64,000 bases of DNA from CAVDWX01 sp963612735 (lineage in GTDB: Bacteria; Bacillota_I; Bacilli_A; RFN20; CAG-826), in contig CAVDWX010000010.1 of assembly GCA_963612735.1 (NCBI GenBank), forward strand, positions 1 through 64,000. The letters run 5' to 3'. Both the position numbers and the translations under genes were made by a program. Positions 56,856 to 64,000 of this stretch are shown one piece after another. A model generated the notes under the pieces. The model searched no databases, was not told the DNA's origin, and saw only the letters and a program-made list of their open reading frames with translations. Positions within the stretch are counted from its first letter, which is position 1; the number at the start of each line of letters is the position of its first letter.

Positions 56856-59800
56856 ATGAAATTAAGCATTAAAAATACGCTTTATCTTTCCATCATACAA
56901 AATAAATGGATAGATATTTCTTATCTTAATAAAAATAATGAATCCACCTCTTATTTCATTGGGATAAAAGATATCAATATTAAAAAGGAAATCATTTATT
57001 GCGATATTTTCAATCCATTTAAACAATTATTAAAAGATAATAAAGAAACATTCATTTATATCAATTCCATTCAAAGCGCTGAAATTATTGAAGAAAGCTA
57101 TTATGAAGTTCCTTCCTCTATCCTTAGGAAAATAAAAAAAGATGATGAATTGAAAGAATATTTACAAGTCATCAATTTTGATAATAATATTTTGAAATAT
57201 TTATCCGATTGTTATCGTTATGATAATGATCCGTTTTTAAAAGATATCGTCATGATTGACGGGATTGATTTGCATGTTCTTTCTTCCACTAATAAATACA
57301 AATTAAATGATAAACAATTTGAAACTATTTTAGATAAAGTTTTCAAAAAGAAAAAGAAAGATGCGGAAGCTATTGTTCGTTTCCAAACCTTGGCTATAAA
57401 TGTCTTTTCTATCGACATCAATGATAAGCAATATGTTGTCGCCTATAAAATGCTTAATCTCAATTTTAAGAACAAAACTCTAAAAATGAGCAATAATTCT
57501 ATAATTAATAAATCCTTTCTTATCAGTGAAGAAAAGAAAGTCACATTAGGAATGTATTTAGATATTAATCCTGAAACATTTATCTCTACTTTTGACGCTC
57601 ATAAGGATGAATACATTGAAGGAATTAAAGCTAATTTCCATAATCATGAATTAGTCAATACTCGACCGACTATCTTTTTGTTGGCGAGAACTTTTTATAA
57701 AGATGTCGATATCACTTTTGAATCGATCCATCAAATGGACAAAGATAATAAATTAACTTTCCCTATAAAAGCCTTTTTTGGAAGGACAAAACCCACTAAA
57801 GAGAGAACTAAAGAAGTTAATGTTGTCATCTTTAATCAAAAGAAAATAAACATTGATCAGATGAGAGTTATTTATAATTCTATGATTAATCATGTCACCT
57901 ATGTTAAAGGTCCACCTGGTACAGGTAAAACCGAGACCATATTTAATGTTTTATTATCAGCATACGCAAATGATATGAAAGTTTTAGTTTGTTCTAATAA
58001 TAATCATCCCGTTAGCGATATTTATTTAAAGATGCAAAATTCGTTAACGGTGCAATTTGATAATCAAGATAAGCCGACACCAATTCTTTTTCCTCTTATT
58101 AGATTAGGCAATAACACTGAAATGGTAGAGACAATCGCAAAACTCAAATCTATTGTTATCTATATTCAAGAACATGCTAAGGTCAATATTTCAGAAAACG
58201 CCACTGCTGGAAGTAAAAAGCGCTTTATGGAAACGTTTAATAAATTAAAGGAAACACTTAAAGAATATGAAGATAGCATTGATCTATCAGAACGACTCAA
58301 TATTTTAGAAAAGATAAAAAGCATGAGCGAGATTTCCGCTATCAATAACAAATTAGATGAACAAATTGCGACATATCGTAGTTTACTAGAACGTTCTAAA
58401 ATTGTCTCAGATGATGAAGTGATGTCTCTTGCTATATCAGCCTCAAATGATCGCAACTTCCAATATTATTTATATTATTCATCGTTAGCTAAATATAAAA
58501 AATTGTTAACTGAACCTTATAAAGACTTAATTAATATTCTTAACCTATCCGATGTCGATGATGCTGTTATGGAATTCAATCGATATTTACGAAATGACGA
58601 CAATTTAAAAAAGTTTTTACATGTTTTCCCGCTTGTTTTATGCACAAATTTGTCTTGTGGTAAATTAGGTGGAGCTAAACCACAATTTGATTTAGTAATC
58701 ATGGATGAAGCGGGACAATGCAATATTGCTACTTCTTTAATTCCTATTATAAGAGGCAATAATTTATTACTTGTTGGTGATACTAATCAACTTCAACCTG
58801 TCACTGTCTTAGAAGATAACGTTAATGAATCTTTAAAAAAAAGATATGAGATAGGTGATGAATATGATTACATTCATAATTCCATTCTTTCGACAATGAT
58901 GAGAAAGGATAATAATTCAAAATGTATCTTGCTTAGATATCATTATCGATGTGGTAAAAAGATTGCTAATTTTGTCAATAAACGCTTTTATAATGATCAG
59001 CTTAAATTATTAAATCAAAATGTTGGCGAATTGATTTACTATAATGTGAAAAATACTACTACTAAAAATAATCGAAACGCCTATAAAGAAGAAGCTATTC
59101 AAATTGCTCGATTAATAAAAAATAAAAAATATAAAGAAGTTGGAATTATCACTCCATTTGTTAATCAGGCCGCTCTTATCAATCAATATTTATCAGAATT
59201 GGATATCAATGATGTTAAAGCCGGAACTATTCATACGCTTCAAGGTTCTGAAAAACAGATCATTATTATGTCCAGTGCCATATCACTTAAGACTGGTTTT
59301 AAAACGATGGATTGGATCAAAAATAACCATGAATTAATTAATGTTGCTGTCACTAGAGCTAAAAGTAAATTTATCTTTGTGGGTGATAAACAAGCTATTG
59401 ATTTATTGAGCAAAGACGAAGATAACGATATCAAAATTTTATCTGACTACATCTATAGTAATGGAACGGTGATTGTTCCGCCTAGCGACGCTATTATTTC
59501 ATACGATTTTTCAAATGATTCGAAAAATGAAAAAGATTTTTTTGAAACAGTTAGACCATACTTTAATCGAAGAGGCTCTAAATTTAAGATTGAAAGAAAT
59601 GTTCCAATCATGAATGCGATTAAAAATATTAATCCCGAAGATTATCATCTAATTGGTAAGAAGGAATTTGATTTGATTGTTCAAGTAAGCAGCGGCTTAT
59701 TTAATAAACATTTTCACACTATTGTGGTTTTTGAAATTGATGGTGGAGAGCATATTGGTAGCAATAAACAAGCTAAATTAGATCGACAAAAAGAAAAAGT

Positions 59801-59957
59801 TTGTAAAAAATATGGGATTAAATTAATCCGTATTCCTAACAGTGCAGTCAAAGATTATGAAACCATTATTTCTTTATTTGAAATGGTGGTCAAAGGTTTA
59901 AAAGATATGAAAGAAGCGTTTTCTCAACTTTCTTTATTTGATAACGAAACTGTTTAA
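56856..59957 (+). CDS. Superfamily 1 (Upf1-like) helicase fused to a DUF2726-like nuclease domain
   Basis: A 1033-residue cytosolic protein. Residues 1-330 are an unrecognised N-terminal domain. The helicase core has Walker A GPPGTGKTET near 352-360, Walker B MDEAGQCN near 616, GDTNQLQPV, HTLQGSEKQII and VAVTRAKSK (motif VI), the COG1112 pattern. The C-terminus (about 920-1033) has FDLIVQVSS and EIDGGEHIGS then DRQKEKVCKKYGIKLIRIP, the core of DUF2726, a PD-(D/E)xK nuclease-like fold. Helicase-nuclease fusions of this kind occur in DNA/RNA repair and anti-phage systems (Mokosh and others), so a defence role is possible. No strong ribosome site precedes the ATG. Confidence 0.7.
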   Translation: MKLSIKNTLYLSIIQNKWIDISYLNKNNESTSYFIGIKDINIKKEIIYCDIFNPFKQLLKDNKETFIYINSIQSAEIIEESYYEVPSSILRKIKKDDELKEYLQVINFDNNILKYLSDCYRYDNDPFLKDIVMIDGIDLHVLSSTNKYKLNDKQFETILDKVFKKKKKDAEAIVRFQTLAINVFSIDINDKQYVVAYKMLNLNFKNKTLKMSNNSIINKSFLISEEKKVTLGMYLDINPETFISTFDAHKDEYIEGIKANFHNHELVNTRPTIFLLARTFYKDVDITFESIHQMDKDNKLTFPIKAFFGRTKPTKERTKEVNVVIFNQKKINIDQMRVIYNSMINHVTYVKGPPGTGKTETIFNVLLSAYANDMKVLVCSNNNHPVSDIYLKMQNSLTVQFDNQDKPTPILFPLIRLGNNTEMVETIAKLKSIVIYIQEHAKVNISENATAGSKKRFMETFNKLKETLKEYEDSIDLSERLNILEKIKSMSEISAINNKLDEQIATYRSLLERSKIVSDDEVMSLAISASNDRNFQYYLYYSSLAKYKKLLTEPYKDLINILNLSDVDDAVMEFNRYLRNDDNLKKFLHVFPLVLCTNLSCGKLGGAKPQFDLVIMDEAGQCNIATSLIPIIRGNNLLLVGDTNQLQPVTVLEDNVNESLKKRYEIGDEYDYIHNSILSTMMRKDNNSKCILLRYHYRCGKKIANFVNKRFYNDQLKLLNQNVGELIYYNVKNTTTKNNRNAYKEEAIQIARLIKNKKYKEVGIITPFVNQAALINQYLSELDINDVKAGTIHTLQGSEKQIIIMSSAISLKTGFKTMDWIKNNHELINVAVTRAKSKFIFVGDKQAIDLLSKDEDNDIKILSDYIYSNGTVIVPPSDAIISYDFSNDSKNEKDFFETVRPYFNRRGSKFKIERNVPIMNAIKNINPEDYHLIGKKEFDLIVQVSSGLFNKHFHTIVVFEIDGGEHIGSNKQAKLDRQKEKVCKKYGIKLIRIPNSAVKDYETIISLFEMVVKGLKDMKEAFSQLSLFDNETV

Positions 59958-59993
59958 ATTAAAATTTATATAAAGTTTTAGGAGGACAAAATC

Positions 59994-61466
59994 ATGATGA
60001 CAATATATAAGGTAGCTGAATTAATAACTAAAAATCCGAATGATATAATTTTTTATATTATCGATAAGGAAGAAGTTATTACTTTTCCACACAAAGATTA
60101 TAAAAAGTTATTGAAAAATTATCATGACGAATCTATTTCGCAAACTACTTTTGAAACGCTAGCTCGATTAAAGCTTGAAAACGACAATAATTTTTATATA
60201 TTGCCTTACTTTACTAAGAAAGATTTAACTAAAATTGTTAATGAATTTGTTTCTCTACACCAAAACGACTACTTCCAAAATTTCAAGTCTATAACAATCA
60301 CCCAAATTAAAAAGAACATGTTGAATGATTCTTCTTTTAAAGATTGCTGGATTAATTTCTTTTGCGATTTAATTGGTATTCATTTTTTGAAATTTGCTGA
60401 AGCTTTTAAAATTAAAGAAGATGAGGCAAGCCCAGAACTTTATAAAAAAGTTGTTGATTTGCTAAAGGAATATGAAGAAGGCCATTATGAAAAGATTTTC
60501 GCTGATAATCATCGCTTTAATTTATTTTTTGATAAGACCTTTGGCGCAGATGCTTTATGTACTATTATGGGACATGGAGGAATCACTAATGGCATCAGTT
60601 TTTACATTCACGAAAAAGCTGAAGCTATGCATATTTTGCTTACTAATGACAACAACGACTTAGATGATTATTATGTTCCGACTTTAACTTTTTTAGGAAA
60701 ACAAATTACTTTTTATTTTAATGATGAAAGTTGTGCAACAAATAATGACAAATTTGGAAGTCTAAATCCATTTGGCGATGATGATTCAATTACATCGTTT
60801 GTTACTTATGTAGGTACTTCTTACCATTGCTATTTAACTGCCTCTATGGCACATGGTGTGATTAGATATTTAACTAAGCTTCTTCTTGCAATGAAAGATT
60901 TTGTTAAAGAAGCTAAAAAATTAGATTTAGAAGATACTACTTATGATTTTATTATGGTGGATGAACAAACTCATGTTACACCAATCGATACAAATTCTGA
61001 TGATTTTGTAGATGATATTACTATTGACCTACCCACTGCTAAAATTTTTGATAAGAAAAAGAAAATTAAATTAAAGACTAATAAAAAATGGGACTTTGCT
61101 GTTCGATTTGTTCCTGGCGCTAATGTGGCTGAAGAGACAGGACGAATTTGTGATTGGGTTTTTTATTATTGTTTCTTTGATCATGATAGTGGCGATATCG
61201 TTCGTTTTGAAATGGTACCACCTGAATTTATGGATACAATAAGCACTTTAATTGACAATTTGACTGAGACATTACACTTAATTGGTTTAGCGGATACTGT
61301 TTATTGCTCAAGCTTTTTCGACGCCGCTATTTTATCTCTTGCATTAGGAAAAGATAATGATATCTGTAAAAAATTTAATTTTGTTTTTACTCGAAAGTTA
61401 AAAGACCAAATCAACACATTATCGGAATCGCTAATGGAAGAATTTGATAAAGAAGCTGATGCTTAA
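59994..61466 (+). CDS. 490-residue protein of unknown function behind the helicase
   Basis: I do not recognise this protein. It has no signal peptide or membrane segment, is acidic, and contains a central run of aromatic and Asp-rich strands (WDFAVRFVPGANVAEETGR near residue 370), suggesting mixed alpha/beta domains. The first 90 residues, with a FYIIDKEEV strand and an LPYFTKKDLTKIVNEF helix, faintly recall UPF0158-type proteins, but I cannot confirm it. It starts 36 bases after the helicase gene with AGGAGGA at 59981-59987 and two ATGs in a row, so both are probably one transcript. It is a good candidate for the partner of the helicase-nuclease. Confidence 0.6.
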   Translation: MMTIYKVAELITKNPNDIIFYIIDKEEVITFPHKDYKKLLKNYHDESISQTTFETLARLKLENDNNFYILPYFTKKDLTKIVNEFVSLHQNDYFQNFKSITITQIKKNMLNDSSFKDCWINFFCDLIGIHFLKFAEAFKIKEDEASPELYKKVVDLLKEYEEGHYEKIFADNHRFNLFFDKTFGADALCTIMGHGGITNGISFYIHEKAEAMHILLTNDNNDLDDYYVPTLTFLGKQITFYFNDESCATNNDKFGSLNPFGDDDSITSFVTYVGTSYHCYLTASMAHGVIRYLTKLLLAMKDFVKEAKKLDLEDTTYDFIMVDEQTHVTPIDTNSDDFVDDITIDLPTAKIFDKKKKIKLKTNKKWDFAVRFVPGANVAEETGRICDWVFYYCFFDHDSGDIVRFEMVPPEFMDTISTLIDNLTETLHLIGLADTVYCSSFFDAAILSLALGKDNDICKKFNFVFTRKLKDQINTLSESLMEEFDKEADA

Positions 61467-61544
61467 TTTCATACTTTTTTAATTCGATAGTACTTAATCT
61501 TACCATTTATAGTTTCTATAATTATAAATAGGAGGAAGAATTTT

Positions 61545-62132
61545 ATGTCTTATTTTAAAGATAAACTCAAACAGTGCAAATGGGACAATATTGTTATTGC
61601 TCTTCTTACTTTAGCACTTGGTATTTTATGTCTAATTTTCCCGCATGAAACAGGCGATACACTAGTTTATGTATTTGGTGTTTTAGCTATGGTAATCGCC
61701 ATCTTGTTATTTGTTAGATCATTTTATATGGTCTCATTTCTAAGCGTTTATTCTCTTGCTTTAGGGATAGTTTTACTTTCGGTTGGCATTTTTACAATCT
61801 GTTTTCCAGAATTTATCAAAGCCTTGCTACCATTTTTCTTTGGTTTGTATATCGTTGTCGATAGCGCATCATCTCTTGCGGAATCAGTCCAATACGGTTA
61901 TATGAAAGTCCGCGGATGGTGGTTATTAATGGTCTCATCTATTCTCACTATCATTTTTGGTGTGATTGTCATGATGTTTGCTAAATTTAACGATGTTATG
62001 ATTCTTGCTGGTATTGCCCTTATTGTTGAAAGCGTGAGAAGATTCATCTTTACATTTACTGTCGAATATAAAATTAAAAGACTTAAAAAAGATGTTAAAG
62101 ATGTAATTGATGCTGAAATAATTGATAAATAA
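61545..62132 (+). CDS. DUF308/HdeD-family membrane protein
   Basis: A 195-residue protein with six short helices, the HdeD pattern: IALLTLALGILCLIFP, GVLAMVIAILLFVRSF, LALGIVLLSVGIFTICFP. In Escherichia coli HdeD is linked to acid stress; in Firmicutes the role is unknown. AGGAGG at 61530-61535 is strong, and a TATAAT at 61517-61522 may belong to its own promoter. A terminator follows. Confidence 0.75.
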   Translation: MSYFKDKLKQCKWDNIVIALLTLALGILCLIFPHETGDTLVYVFGVLAMVIAILLFVRSFYMVSFLSVYSLALGIVLLSVGIFTICFPEFIKALLPFFFGLYIVVDSASSLAESVQYGYMKVRGWWLLMVSSILTIIFGVIVMMFAKFNDVMILAGIALIVESVRRFIFTFTVEYKIKRLKKDVKDVIDAEIIDK

Positions 62133-62149
62133 TAATAATTTTAAGCGAT

Positions 62150-62178
62150 AAAACCACTTGGGAAACTGAGTGGTTTTT
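62150..62178 (+). terminator. Rho-independent terminator after the DUF308 gene
   Basis: AAAACCACT (62150-62158) pairs perfectly with AGTGGTTTT (62169-62177) over nine bases with a 10-base loop and a T tail. The sequence is symmetric enough to work in both directions. Confidence 0.85.
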
Positions 62179-62197
62179 ATCTTATTGATTATTATAA

Positions 62198-62251
62198 TTT
62201 ACTCATTTACCTATTTGATTTACTCATTTACTCATTTAATTTACTCATTTG
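62198..62251. repeat. TTTACTCATTTA repeat cluster before the second AlbA-type gene
   Basis: Copies of TTTACTCATTTA at 62198-62209, 62219-62230 and 62227-62238 (overlapping by four) and a near copy TTTACTCATTTG at 62240-62251. They fill the space between the terminator and the gene at 62280, as the GGTGCA cluster does for the AlbA gene at 55238, but with a different sequence. Confidence 0.8.
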
Positions 62252-62279
62252 ATATATTTTTAGTATAGCAATCGAAGAA

Positions 62280-63698
62280 ATGGATATTCTTAATTTAAAA
62301 GATGAACATTATGTAGAATTGAAAAGCACTGATGGTGGATTGCCGTTAAGCTTATATTAAACAATTTCTTCTTTTGCTAATTCGGATGGTGGCACCATCT
62401 ATTTAGGTGTTGTCGAAGGAAACCCTAATCAATTGCGAGGTTTGAACAAAAATACTTGTGATAAATATAAGTCTGATTTGCTTAACTCCATTCATAACAA
62501 AAACAAGATTTCATTTCCGGCTATTTCTGATGACAACTTTATGCTCATTTCACTAGCTAATGAGAAATATGTTTTGGCTATTGAAGTTAAAGAAGCTCAT
62601 TATTTGCAAAAACCTGTCTATATAAATGGAAATGTGCTTTTAGCCTATGGTAGAGATAATGAAGGTGATTATTTGCTTAGAGAAGATCAAATTAAATCTT
62701 TATTTGAAGATAGTGGTCATGGACTTTTTGATTCTCTTCCAAATAATATGCATTACGGTTTTGAAGAAGTCGATTTAGACACTCTGCACATTTATCGAAG
62801 CATGCTGAATGAAAATGATCCGACAAATTTATATAAAAAATATAATGATGTAGATTTTTTAAAAAAGACTGCTTTTTTACTTCCAAATAGTAATGGCAAT
62901 TACGTTCTTTCGAATGCTGCAGTACTTCTTTTTACCTCATCTTCATTAATTAAAACTATTTGTCCTTACTATTATCTAGATTATCAACAAAAAGAAAATA
63001 TTAGTGAAAAGTGGAATAATAGAATATCTAGTGATGACACAAATTTGTCAGGAAATCTCTTTGATTTTTATTTAAAAACATTTAATGAAATATGCAAACA
63101 ACTCCCATCTAGTTATGTTAGTGATGGAAGCAAAAACATTGGTCCTCGTTTAATGCAAGACGCCATTAAAGAAACTTTGGCTAATGCTTTAATCAATCAC
63201 GCTTTTATGTTGAATGGGTCGTTAACTGTATTCTGGTATTTAAACGGAATAGAAATACAAAATAATGGTAAGATGCTTGTGCCTTTAGATGTTGCCTTTC
63301 GAGGTGGAACATCTCTCCCACGGAATTCTATGATTTTAACTGCGTTTAGAAGACTTGGCATTGCTGATCGAGCTGGCACTGGTATTCCAAAAATCATTGA
63401 AGCTTTAAAAGATAATCATTTTCCTGATTTAGTTATTAAAGAATTTTCTTATCCAATTGATAAAACTACTTTAGTAATATCTTTTATTTCACTTAATAAG
63501 ACCAAAGGAAATGGTAATAAAGATATAGTGCTTTCATTACTAGCTAAAAATAATGATGGGCTCAGCATATTAGACTTTATGAATTTAACTAATTGGTCTA
63601 GATCAACTGTTTCTAAACTCCTCAATAATTTATTACAAAAAGGGCAAATTACCACAAACGGAAAAGAAAAGAAGGCACGTCGCTTCCTTTTAAAATAA
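62280..63698 (+). pseudogene. AlbA_2/Schlafen-like regulator broken by an in-frame stop
   Basis: Translation from ATG 62280 gives the AlbA_2 start (MDILNLKDEHYVELKSTDGG) and then meets TAA at 62358-62360. The frame continues past it with TISSFANSDGGTIYLGV, the normal AlbA_2 sequence; relatives have W-E-T here, so GAA has become TAA by one base change. Downstream are a HATPase-like domain (ANALINHAFM, RLGIADRAGTGIPKI) and a winged-helix end (LSILDFMNLTNWSRSTVSKL). A restart at TTG 62433 would remove much of the AlbA domain. Either a recent pseudogene or a sequencing or assembly error. Confidence 0.75.
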
Positions 63699-63724
63699 TT
63701 AAATTAATTTAATTCTTGTATGAA

Positions 63725-63741
63725 ATAACTTCCAAAGTTAT
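63725..63741. promoter_or_regulatory. Palindrome before the Rex-like gene
   Basis: ATAACTT and AAGTTAT are seven-base arms around CCA, a perfect inverted repeat eight bases before the possible ATG at 63749. It is not the known Rex operator (TTGTGAA-N4-TTCACAA), so a different regulator or an RNA hairpin is possible. Confidence 0.3.
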
Positions 63742-63748
63742 CATATTT

Positions 63749-64000
63749 ATGGGAAAAAAATACCTTATGGATGAAAAAGAAAGCCAAAAATATATTTCTA
63801 ATAACTTTTTAAATAGACTTCCATATTATTTAAAGCACCTTACCACATTAAAAGAAAAAGGTGTTCAATTTGTAAATGCTCGCGAATTAGCGCTTGACCT
63901 TGGTTATAATGCTGAACAAGTTAAAAAAGATCTTCAAATAGTCTGTAAAGGAAAAGGGAAACCTAAAATTGGAAGAAGCGTTTTAGAACTAATTTCAGAC
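63749..64000 (+). CDS. rex: Rex-like redox-sensing repressor, N-terminal part (partial)
   Basis: Only the first 84 codons are in the window. The winged-helix domain of Rex is seen: NNFLNRLPYYLKHLTTLKEK, VNARELALDLGYNAEQVKKDL, where family members have SSxELAxxLGxxxxQVRKDL. Rex senses NADH/NAD+ through a C-terminal Rossmann domain, here beyond the edge. Starts at ATG 63749 or 63767; neither has a clear ribosome site. Differences after KKDL (no GxFG segment) leave some doubt about the exact family. Confidence 0.55.
   Translation, partial: MGKKYLMDEKESQKYISNNFLNRLPYYLKHLTTLKEKGVQFVNARELALDLGYNAEQVKKDLQIVCKGKGKPKIGRSVLELISD

Noticed and set aside
62198..62251. Replication origin iterons
   Set aside because: No initiator gene, DnaA boxes or plasmid genes nearby; the position directly before a DNA-binding protein gene fits an operator better.
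1..64000. tRNA, rRNA, tmRNA or riboswitch genes
   Set aside because: All gaps over 100 bases were read; none shows a cloverleaf with a GTTCxANxC-type arm, rRNA-like sequence or a recognisable riboswitch core.

Overview
The window comes from an AT-rich, low-GC Gram-positive bacterium (Firmicutes/Bacilli), probably an uncultured gut lineage near the Erysipelotrichia/Mollicutes side of the Bacilli. The evidence is the housekeeping gene order (dnaX-ebfC-recR-tmk-holB-ricT-rsmI; prfA-prmC-tsaC-rpiB; comFA-comFC-secA-prfB), AGGAGG-type ribosome binding sites, lipoprotein signal peptides, and a sugar-importer ATPase with a long coiled-coil insert of the kind known from mycoplasmas. TGA is used as a stop (for example at 8137, 15285 and 56660), so the code is the standard bacterial one. 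No rRNA, tRNA, CRISPR array or insertion sequence was seen.

1-33 kb is a glycan-use region. It opens with the tail of one gene set (a small membrane-linked protein, a YesL-like membrane protein and a GH36 alpha-galactosidase), then a stand-alone secreted protein (3475-5070) closed by a terminator. From 5289 to 23667 runs a gapless block of 13 same-strand genes, almost certainly one operon: a surface lipoprotein, two sugar ABC permeases, a solute-binding lipoprotein, a DUF4091/GH123-like lipoprotein, a carbohydrate-binding-like lipoprotein, a short ABC ATPase, three small membrane-associated proteins (two matching the set at the window start), a MsmK/UgpC ATPase with a coiled-coil insert, a GH106-like enzyme and a barrel-fold hydrolase. 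Facing it on the minus strand are fucI, a GH78-like protein, a GH20-like hexosaminidase and a GH130 phosphorylase/hydrolase, with operator-like palindromes upstream. The enzyme set suggests import and intracellular breakdown of fucose-, galactose-, HexNAc- and mannose-containing glycans such as mucin or N-glycans (inference). A YfhO-type membrane glycosylation protein (29951-33154) ends the region.

33-51 kb is housekeeping. The minus-strand replication/repair operon dnaX to rsmI has a good promoter before dnaX. Diverging from it are prfA, prmC, tsaC and rpiB, ending in a terminator, then comFA, comFC, secA, prfB, a YitT-family gene and uvrB, and finally secG with its own promoter and terminator. 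prfB carries the classic programmed +1 frameshift (CTT TGA C at 46616-46622).

51-64 kb is an accessory region: a DUF4143-type AAA ATPase, a multi-pass membrane protein, a MATE exporter, an AlbA/Schlafen-like regulator bracketed by two near-identical 36-bp GGTGCA repeat clusters, a large superfamily 1 helicase fused to a nuclease-like domain, an unrecognised 490-residue protein directly behind it, a DUF308 membrane protein, a second AlbA-type gene broken by one in-frame stop and preceded by its own different tandem repeats, and the start of a Rex-like repressor. The helicase-nuclease pair and the repeat-bracketed AlbA genes are the least explained and most interesting parts.
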